In this document: one piece after another, positions 47,152-54,892 of the stretch
Position numbering within the stretch: the stretch's first letter is position 1
Layout: the number at the start of each line of letters is the position of its first letter
DNA from: Mariniphaga sp963747515
GTDB lineage: Bacteria > Bacteroidota > Bacteroidia > Bacteroidales > Prolixibacteraceae
Reading direction: 5' to 3'
Assembly: GCA_963747515.1 (NCBI GenBank)
Contig: CAVVFN010000003.1
Location: forward strand, 124,001 to 188,000
Length of the DNA stretch: 64,000 nt
Program-made: the position numbers and the translations under genes
Notes under the pieces: generated by a model
The model's database searches: none
What the model was told of the DNA's origin: nothing
What the model saw: only the letters and a program-made list of their open reading frames with translations

Positions 47152-50100
47152 TCATTGTTTGATTATCCGGGTAGTATTCACTATTGACTGACCATTTTTG
47201 TCTGTTAGCCTTAGGACTAGTTGATAAACTCCCGGAATCAGATTTTTCCCATTAATATCTGTGAAATATTCTCCTGCTGATTGTTGATGATTTGCCAGTA
47301 TGCTTATCCTGTCGCCGTGCATTTCCACTACTTCCAGGTTCACACGTCCATCCTTTGGAAGGATATACCTGATTGTTGCGCGGGCACCAAATGGATTGGG
47401 ATAGCAGGTCATTTGCATTGATGAACGAGGATCAGGTAAATTTATGCCGGTGGTACTGTCTTTCATCTTTAACCCATCCATAGTCAATGATGCACTATAA
47501 ATGGTACCCATCTTTTCATCAGCCAGTTCGTTGAGCGAATTGGCTTCCATCTCGAAGTAAACCGGCAAACCTTTGTCGTCACCAATCATTTTCAATCTCA
47601 CCGTAAGCAGGGGTTCCCCGGCTTCTACAGAAATGGGTTTTACTGAGTTCCAGCCAATAATTAACCTGTTGTCCATTATATTGAATCCGGCAGCCATTTC
47701 GGGGTCACCTTTCAGGAATACATCCATTACCTGTAGCTGATTAACAGGAAAATTCAGTATCATGGAGATTGCGCCTATCTGCATCGACGACTGGGCGAGA
47801 ATCGGGAGTTCGGCTGATTCATTAGCACCTGCCATCAATATTTTCCCCTTCAGCAGGGTAACTAAACTTTCCTCAGCCCGGGCAGATTTCAAATTGAGAG
47901 AATTTAGATTGCTTTCCGATGATGGTAAATTGCTTCTGTTAAAATCTCCGCATACCAATCCGTAAAAGTCCTGTATTAATTCACTGCTTTCTGCAGGTAC
48001 TTCCAGCTGAATCTCATTTTCCATTTGAGGTTGTGTTGCAACGGGATGATTGGTTTTCCAAAACACCCACGACTTATTGAAGGTTACTCCGGTCCCAAGT
48101 GTCAGGAAATAATTTTGAATCATGCCGGCATCTCCTGCAGTGGCAAAAGAGTCTCCGTTCACATCTCCGGCAAGAAAACGAACCTTTTCAATAGATGGCC
48201 AGACTTCTTCGGATTGCATTACATTCCATGCATTCACCTGGCCCGCATCGGTTGAGTTGATGCTGAATGCCGGCTTATTGGTAATCATATTTACCTGGTA
48301 TATGCCCGGGCAAATGTTGGCAAACGAATACTCACCGCTGTAATTAGTAAGGGTTGTTGCCATAACGGTGCCGGTTTCAGGTTCCAGTAGGGTTACAGTT
48401 GTATTATCCATTGGTGTTCCTGAAAAATTGTAATACCTGATGGTGCCGGTTAAGTTAATGCCCGATACCACAACTGAACAGGAATATTGATTCTCATGGC
48501 CTGCAGCATCCGTTGCATTCCATGTTATTGTTGTGGTTCCCTGGTTAAGTGCAATGCCATTCAGGCTGGTACCTGTTCCTGTAGTCGCTCCCGATAATGT
48601 ATAATGGAAATCCTCCACTCCACAATTATCTGTAGCCGATGCATCCCAGTCTGTTCCGTGGTGCACGTAATTACATGCATCATTCATTAAAACATCCATA
48701 GTTCCGGTTAAAGGGCAGGAAATTTGGGGTGCTTCATTATCAGTTACCGTTACATTAAATAAACAGGTAACTGTTTTACAGTCATTTTTCGCTGTTGCTG
48801 TTACCATAGTTGTGCCTGCAGGAAAGAAGTAACCTGCTGCAATCAGAGTACCATCAGGCAAGGAGTAATCAATCTCCGGCGCAGGGTTGCCTGTGGCTGT
48901 GACTGCAAACCATACCTCAGCCCCACATTTTCCAACCTCATTATTTACTGTAATATCGCCAGGACAAATTAAAACTGGTGCTGAGTTCAAATTCAGCGTT
49001 ACAGCAAATACCTCAGAAACACAACCGTTCACATCGGTAACAGTTCCATTAAAGATATAGTTTCCTGAAGGATAATCACCTGAGAAATGCAGGTTGCCGG
49101 CAATATTATCCTTCTGGTACTGCAAACCATCAATAATCTTATAATTGGCATCATTATAACTGATATAGAACATTGGTGCTTCACCGGTTATGATATTCCA
49201 CATAACAATCTGCCAGTCTTCGGTTGCTGCAGCACTCACGCCAATGTTGTTCCAGTATTCATAAAAACCTGTTGGTACTGAGTTTATATCCAGATAGAAT
49301 GCATTCTGTTCAAAGTCATTGCTTAATTCTACTGAACTGTTTAATTCATCAATATCAAAATAAAGGAAATCTTCTGCCGGGTCAGCACACATTTCATATC
49401 CGGCAGAAAGTGTACCGTTTACTGCTGTCCAGTTGCTTTCATCTGATGAAGTCATAAGACTAACTTCTGTAATCTCGGGAATCGGGTTAACTGTCAAAAT
49501 AATACGATCTTCAGAATGAATATAGTATTCACCGTATAGCTGAGCAACAGCTTTAATGGTTACTTCATTGCCTGCCATCAGGCCTGCATGGCTGATGTTA
49601 AAAGTCCACACATCTGTTCCTGAATGTCCCTGCAGCGGAGTGGGTAATGTGCCAATCATTGTCGACAACATTATCTCAGAAGTGGTGGCAGGAAGGATGT
49701 AGCTCCCATTGGTGCTGTTGTTGTAATCCCATTCAATGACTGTTCCTTCCGGAAGAGCATGTGCTGCGCTAATTTTAGTATCAGCTTTAATATCTGTATG
49801 AAGGTTGCTGATTTGCGGATATCCGATTTCAGTTGTAAATACCAGGGATTCGTTATCACAAACAGTAGCGGACTCTGTCACTGAAAGTGCAGCATCGTCA
49901 AATGTTGCATTGAATGATTCCGTATCTAAAACAACTGCACATTCATTCAGATCAGTATAAGCAAGCGCCTCAACATTCACAGGTACATTTGCAGGAGATG
50001 TTATCCCGTCAATATAGAATTCCCATTTGACTGTTTGACTGCTGTGATTCAACAATTGTGCGGGAGATGTTCCCAGAATTTCACTCAATAATACATTATT

Positions 50101-52143
50101 TTTTCCACCAATTATAAACGGAGATGCAAGTACAGAAATACCGTTGTATGTAATCTTAAATATGCGGGTTCCTGCAGGGAATATACCTGTTTCGTTGCAA
50201 CTTATTCGTGCATCAGTAAATACATCATTACCTGTCTGCTGTGCCGCCAGATCGGGATAAGAAATTGTTAGCGGAATAATAACCGGAGTATTGGTTATTG
50301 TACTTATGTTTGCAATTGGGTTCACTTCAATTCCGGAAACATTTAATTGTGTTACCGAACCATTAAAATAATATGCTTCTGTGGGCACATCACAGAAATC
50401 TTCTGTTTCGAATCCTGTTTCATCCAGCTCGCTCAGATAACTGTAACTGCACCAGGAATTATCCGGTGAATCGATCCATTCCAGTGAGGTATTCCCACCC
50501 ACAAAATTAAACTTCAGCCGGAGCAATACTGCCTCATCTTCCAGTGTTGGTAAATTCTCCCCTGAGATTTTTGAAATTCGGATTAAACGGGAACCGCCAT
50601 AGGGAACATCATCTACTTCGTCTGAACTAAATACGATTTCACCATTCTCAAAACCAGCATAGGTCATTACGGCTGGATTGTACTTTAAAGAAAGTGAAAC
50701 ATCACGTACGTCACTAAATGATTTAACACTGATGGGTACTTCAATCGTAGTATTTGGACATGCAGTAATTTTCGGAACCATTGTAACTGGTCCAAAGTAA
50801 ACCTTAGCCTCACCGCTTACAGCATTTGCATTTCCGCTGCCGTCAGTCACCTGGCCTGTAAGACTATAAGTTGTATTCTTTGTGGGAAATACGGTGATTG
50901 TATGATTCGTGTCATATGTTTCTGAAACCGTATGCTCTTGAACACCGTCAGTCCAGGTAAAAGTCCAGGGTGCCTCTCCGGTTAATCTAATAACCAATTG
51001 GGCACTGTTACCGGCACAAACTGATTGCGTGCCGGTAAGGGTAGCGGTGGGAAGCACAACCGGTTGTACAATATTAATTTCTTTACTGCAGCTGCTGGTA
51101 CAGCTATTATTATCCCCGACAGTTAAATTCAGCATATAGGAACGGCCAACTTCTGACCAGGCTTCTACTGTTACTGTCTGTTCGGTACTGCTGCCAATAA
51201 TAGTCCCGTCACCTTCCAGAAGCCAGTTGTAGGAGGCTAACCCAGCGGGGGCTGAATAGGTTTCACTATTGGAAGGATAAACAGTATTGGTGCCGCTGAT
51301 GCTGCAAGCAGGCGAAGCATTTACTGTGATTTCTGCTGTTGCGGTAAATTCAGGAGGGGTTGCCGTTTCCGGAAGGGTATAGTTTACGGTATAGGTTGCC
51401 GATGAGCTTTCAGCCAGATTAACGGCTCCGGTCTGTGCATCAATTACTAGTCCTGGCGATGATGAAAAAGTACCTCCGGTTTCACCTGTTATGGTTACTT
51501 CGGCGGTTCCTTCATCCTTACACCAGTTGCTTTTAGTGTAACTGATGGAAGCAGGAGGTGATGTTAATATGGTATAGCCTGAGGCTAGGACTTCCCGAAT
51601 TCGAAGGTAAGCTTCATTTGCACTTTGACGGTAGGGATATACTCTTATGTACCCGGTTTCTCCATCAGGAACTAAAATATCCAGATTCGTAAATGAATAA
51701 TCAGTTGCTACATCTCTAACCGCCATATCGGATCCAAGAATTGTATAGGTTGAAAAATCAACCGATGTGGAAAAATGAACCTGGATTAAAGCAGATGTGT
51801 TACTTGTTATTAACATGATAAATGACAATGAACTCAGATGCAGATCGTAACCGGATACCGGTGCCAGGCTAAACTGAATATAAAAATTGGGATTTAAATT
51901 TGTTGTTTTCAATCCTGTACCGTAGAAACTTTCTGAATATCCATAACTTGTAAATCCTGAATGAATTATGTTTTCTGCTGTAATGTTCCCTGTGGTAGTT
52001 ACCGGGTAAAGTTGTCCCGTGGAATAGTTTTTATTTAATGGCCAGAATGCTGTAGCTTCCTGTCCATGGATAATTGCAGAATGCAGAACAAGAAGTATTA
52101 TGTTGAAAAGATAAATTCGATACTGTTTTTTTAGTGTTTTCAT
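47152..52143 (-). CDS. Giant T9SS-exported protein with cohesin-like and dockerin-like domains
   Basis: A 1663-aa protein. Signal peptide at 1-28 (IYLFNIILLVLHSAIIHGQ). Approximate layout: lectin-like N-terminal domain to 200; Ig-like segments to 450; cohesin-like domain 456-599 (PNTTIEVPISVKSFSDVRDV, LSLKYNPAVMTYAGF); beta-rich modules to 1070; HYR domain near 1150-1240; SdrD-B-like module (YYNFSGTPMDNTTVTLLEP); dockerin-like segment 1320-1405 with a full Ca-loop GDVNGDSFATAGDAGMIQNY and a weaker second loop (GDFNRSNLPSS); second cohesin-like domain 1438-1554 (AISMILNFPVNQLQVMDV); T9SS sorting domain 1578-1663 (TCYPNPFGARATIRYI). Having both partner modules suggests self-assembly or binding to the cohesins of the next protein. 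Confidence 0.85.
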   Translation of the reverse strand: MKTLKKQYRIYLFNIILLVLHSAIIHGQEATAFWPLNKNYSTGQLYPVTTTGNITAENIIHSGFTSYGYSESFYGTGLKTTNLNPNFYIQFSLAPVSGYDLHLSSLSFIMLITSNTSALIQVHFSTSVDFSTYTILGSDMAVRDVATDYSFTNLDILVPDGETGYIRVYPYRQSANEAYLRIREVLASGYTILTSPPASISYTKSNWCKDEGTAEVTITGETGGTFSSSPGLVIDAQTGAVNLAESSSATYTVNYTLPETATPPEFTATAEITVNASPACSISGTNTVYPSNSETYSAPAGLASYNWLLEGDGTIIGSSTEQTVTVEAWSEVGRSYMLNLTVGDNNSCTSSCSKEINIVQPVVLPTATLTGTQSVCAGNSAQLVIRLTGEAPWTFTWTDGVQEHTVSETYDTNHTITVFPTKNTTYSLTGQVTDGSGNANAVSGEAKVYFGPVTMVPKITACPNTTIEVPISVKSFSDVRDVSLSLKYNPAVMTYAGFENGEIVFSSDEVDDVPYGGSRLIRISKISGENLPTLEDEAVLLRLKFNFVGGNTSLEWIDSPDNSWCSYSYLSELDETGFETEDFCDVPTEAYYFNGSVTQLNVSGIEVNPIANISTITNTPVIIPLTISYPDLAAQQTGNDVFTDARISCNETGIFPAGTRIFKITYNGISVLASPFIIGGKNNVLLSEILGTSPAQLLNHSSQTVKWEFYIDGITSPANVPVNVEALAYTDLNECAVVLDTESFNATFDDAALSVTESATVCDNESLVFTTEIGYPQISNLHTDIKADTKISAAHALPEGTVIEWDYNNSTNGSYILPATTSEIMLSTMIGTLPTPLQGHSGTDVWTFNISHAGLMAGNEVTIKAVAQLYGEYYIHSEDRIILTVNPIPEITEVSLMTSSDESNWTAVNGTLSAGYEMCADPAEDFLYFDIDELNSSVELSNDFEQNAFYLDINSVPTGFYEYWNNIGVSAAATEDWQIVMWNIITGEAPMFYISYNDANYKIIDGLQYQKDNIAGNLHFSGDYPSGNYIFNGTVTDVNGCVSEVFAVTLNLNSAPVLICPGDITVNNEVGKCGAEVWFAVTATGNPAPEIDYSLPDGTLIAAGYFFPAGTTMVTATAKNDCKTVTCLFNVTVTDNEAPQISCPLTGTMDVLMNDACNYVHHGTDWDASATDNCGVEDFHYTLSGATTGTGTSLNGIALNQGTTTITWNATDAAGHENQYSCSVVVSGINLTGTIRYYNFSGTPMDNTTVTLLEPETGTVMATTLTNYSGEYSFANICPGIYQVNMITNKPAFSINSTDAGQVNAWNVMQSEEVWPSIEKVRFLAGDVNGDSFATAGDAGMIQNYFLTLGTGVTFNKSWVFWKTNHPVATQPQMENEIQLEVPAESSELIQDFYGLVCGDFNRSNLPSSESNLNSLNLKSARAEESLVTLLKGKILMAGANESAELPILAQSSMQIGAISMILNFPVNQLQVMDVFLKGDPEMAAGFNIMDNRLIIGWNSVKPISVEAGEPLLTVRLKMIGDDKGLPVYFEMEANSLNELADEKMGTIYSASLTMDGLKMKDSTTGINLPDPRSSMQMTCYPNPFGARATIRYILPKDGRVNLEVVEMHGDRISILANHQQSAGEYFTDINGKNLIPGVYQLVLRLTDKNGQSIVNTTRIIKQ

Positions 52144-52728
52144 AAATCAAAATTTAATATTTATACATCGTGATTTATGGAAGGATTATTTCAGATTGAC
52201 GGGGCAGCAGGTTAGCTGCAGAGGCTTTTAATATCAGCTGGTGTTCATGGTTCCAATTTTAAGTTTGTATTTAAGCCATAGTGGCACGTAATTTCTTTCT
52301 TCATGAAAGAACTTCCTGTAAAATACCGGATAAGATCTGGAAAATACTTTTCCTGTGTAATGGAAGATATTCATAAACTATGTAATCATATATTCACAAA
52401 TCCAGAACAAAAGTTCAGCAAAAATTTTTAAAAAATCAAGAATAATTTGTCCTGTTTTAGGAATTTTGTTTTCATTAGGGGAATATATTTATTAAATATA
52501 GCTTGCATTATTCTCCTGAATAGAAATACATGATAAAAATCATTACTTACATATGGCCTGTTTGAAAAATGATTATTAAGGTTCTCAAAATCTTTAAACA
52601 CACTTTTAATTTTAAGAAATAAATTACAAATTATTTCTAAGGAAGTGTCATTTTATCCGTGTAAGTTGGAGGCAGAAGGTGAAGCATGCGATATAGCCCA
52701 TCACCCTCAGTTTGAATTATATTATTGA
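52144..52728. other. Intergenic region with decayed sequence before the susD fragment
   Basis: 585 bases. The right end (about 52660-52728) may hold more of the broken susD gene in shifted frames (CKLEAEGEACDIAHHPQFEL before a TGA), but this is weak. The rest is AT-rich with no feature. Confidence 0.35.
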
Positions 52729-52998
52729 AGTAAGAATACAGGAAATGCAGAAAGTGCAGTCAATATTATTAACTTATTGAATGACCGGCGTGGTAAAACC
52801 CGGGTATCATCCCTGTCTGATGAGGCTGTTTATCAGCATTTTGAAACAGAATTGGCAAAAGAAGGAAGTATGTTTATTACCTTAAAGCGGTTTGGCAATG
52901 CGCTGAGTATTGTGCCAGGTCCGCAGCAGTTGATTCTTCCTGTCCCGTTGCCCCTTTTATTAACCAATCCTTATATGTCTCATAATCACGGGTATTAA
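52729..52998 (+). pseudogene. C-terminal fragment of a SusD/RagB-family gene
   Basis: The frame after a TGA at 52726 reads SKNTGNAESAVNIINLLNDR, then AVYQHFETELAKEGSMFITL and the family ending LILPVPLPLLLTNPYMSHNH-GY, comparable to the 'PIP..E...NP...QNPGY' end of SusD proteins. SusD proteins are outer-membrane lipoproteins that bind glycans with a SusC channel. About 90 of some 500 residues remain, with no signal peptide and no SusC partner. An internal ATG (52777) would give 73 aa of no likely use. Confidence 0.75.
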
Positions 52999-53054
52999 AT
53001 CTTTTTTTTGATGGCCGGATGGTGTGAAAACAAGTTTTTAATTTAAAGGTCAGG

Positions 53055-54326
53055 CTAAGCCTGCATCAATTCTTCTTCCGCCTGGTGCTGCAAATAAGGC
53101 CGCTCCTTTTTTTTCAGTTTTTCCTTTTTCAGATACCGCGCATACAAAAGGGCTATTGCCAGGGCAACAAGCCCTTCAATCAGAACAGTGGTCTGTACTC
53201 CAATATAATGTGAAGCAGCGCTTATCAGTAAGCTGCCAACAGGAATTGTCATCGTCATGGCTAGCAAATAGATACTTATTACCCTGCCGCGAAAACGGTT
53301 GGGTACATGAATCTGAACAATGGTATTGCTTATGGTTCTGACCGACATCATTCCGAAAGCGCCGACTGCAACAAACAGCAGGGCCAGATGAATGGCAGAT
53401 ACCTGGGAAAACAACGAAAGCCCCACGCCAAAAACCAGGGTGTTTATTGCCAGCACTTTGCTCAGGTTGGTGCCCTGTTTCAATGAAGCTAAAAATAAGG
53501 CACCAATAAGCGCGCCCAGACCAATAATTCCGTCAATTAATCCAAGGGTGGAAGCTGACCCGTTGTAAATGTCTTTAGCAAATACGGGGGTAAGGGTGGT
53601 AAAAGGCAACACCAGCAAACTCATGGCTGCAACAAAAACAATAACAGAACTTACTTCAGGTGTGCTTTTAATATAGGTAATGGCTTCGGTGAATTCCTCT
53701 TTCAGTTTCATTTCTTTTCGTGGTTTCAAAGCAGGTTTGGGTAGTTTCATTAAGAGCAACGACAGAATGACGGGGATAAAACTGGCGGCATTAATGCTGA
53801 AACAGGCTAAGTCGCTGAATTTTTCGAGTACAAAACCAGCTATGGCAGGGCCAATCAGTTTTGCTAAATTGACCATGGAGGAGTTTAACGCCAGGGCATT
53901 GGGCAAATTGGCCTTGTCGGTGATTAAATCCTTCATCAGTGCCTGGCGTGCAGGCATGTCAAATCCATTTATGACTCCCAGTACGGCACTTAAAATGATG
54001 ATTCCCCATACTGTGTATTCCTGGAAAAACGCCACTGCCATGGTCAGCATGACTGCCTGAAACAATGAGATCACCTGTGTCGACAACAAAATAGTATACC
54101 GGCTGTACCGGTCAGCTACAATGCCCCCGTACAACGAAAACAGGGCTGTTGGAAAAAGGGTGGCAAAAACCGAAATGCCCAGCATAAATTTCGATTGGGT
54201 CAGTGTATAAATTACCCAGCTCACAGCTGTTTTCTGCATCCAGGTTCCCATCAGGGAAACCGACTGACCCATAAAAAACAGCCGGAAGTTCCGGTTTTTT
54301 AATGAACTGAATGTATTGTTGATCAT
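53055..54326 (-). CDS. MFS exporter (EntS-like)
   Basis: A 423-aa major facilitator with 12 predicted membrane segments. MFS motif A-like sequence GGIVADRYSRYTILLSTQ lies after TM2; the start LKNRNFRLFFMGQSVSLMGTW and GALIGALFLASLKQGTN in the second half fit the EntS/MFS_3 group of drug or siderophore exporters. The C-terminus is a charged tail ending EEELMQA. The substrate cannot be inferred; no siderophore genes are near. It stands alone between two gene fragments, which may mark a rearranged area. Confidence 0.9.
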   Translation of the reverse strand: MINNTFSSLKNRNFRLFFMGQSVSLMGTWMQKTAVSWVIYTLTQSKFMLGISVFATLFPTALFSLYGGIVADRYSRYTILLSTQVISLFQAVMLTMAVAFFQEYTVWGIIILSAVLGVINGFDMPARQALMKDLITDKANLPNALALNSSMVNLAKLIGPAIAGFVLEKFSDLACFSINAASFIPVILSLLLMKLPKPALKPRKEMKLKEEFTEAITYIKSTPEVSSVIVFVAAMSLLVLPFTTLTPVFAKDIYNGSASTLGLIDGIIGLGALIGALFLASLKQGTNLSKVLAINTLVFGVGLSLFSQVSAIHLALLFVAVGAFGMMSVRTISNTIVQIHVPNRFRGRVISIYLLAMTMTIPVGSLLISAASHYIGVQTTVLIEGLVALAIALLYARYLKKEKLKKKERPYLQHQAEEELMQA

Positions 54327-54602
54327 TGCAACTTTATGTACTTGTTTTGAAACTGGCCGGAATAGCTGCTGCCGCGAGCTAAAGCCGGTTTAAGGTTAAA
54401 AACGCTGTTCTTCTTTTTTTTCCGGGAACAAACAGCATCGGGTATATGTAACGTATAGAAATTTATATTGTTGGGAACTGAAACAGTTAGCATAACTTAA
54501 AATTTAAGGAAAGGATATCTGCTTTCTTTACCGGAAATGATTTTCTGGAAGCTCAACCGGTTCAGTTAACGCCCTCTACTTCTTTTTGTCATTTCTGTTG
54601 AA

Positions 54603-54851
54603 TCATCCAGTCAGCACGTTCCTGAAATTCAGACTGAAAATCAGTTTTTTTTCAGCTACCCTGTCAAATGTTGCTGCTGAAGCAATTAATCCGTCATTGT
54701 CAAACTCATTGGAATAAAGCAGAAACCTCACCATCGGCTGTATGTCATCCGGATTACTTTTGGTAACAAGGAAGGGCGGAAAACCGGAAGACACAATCAC
54801 ACGGTAATGCCCCCGGGTAGCTTTGTTAACGATCAATATCAGAAAAATCAC
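54603..54851 (-). pseudogene. N-terminal fragment of a DUF1593 (nucleoside-hydrolase-like) gene
   Basis: Reads VIFLILIVNKATRGHYRVIV then SNPDDIQPMVRFLLYSNEFD and GLIASAATFDRVAEKK before a stop. The RVIVSS...PDD.Q.MVRFLLYSNEFD...GLIA pattern is the start of DUF1593 proteins, which are secreted hydrolase-like proteins of several hundred residues. Only about 80 remain; the alignment degenerates after EKK. The signal peptide appears to begin further upstream (KKIKFVIVIFLILIV) without an ATG. Confidence 0.7.
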
Positions 54852-54892
54852 AATAACAAACTTTATTTTCTTCGTCAGTTTCTATAGAATGA

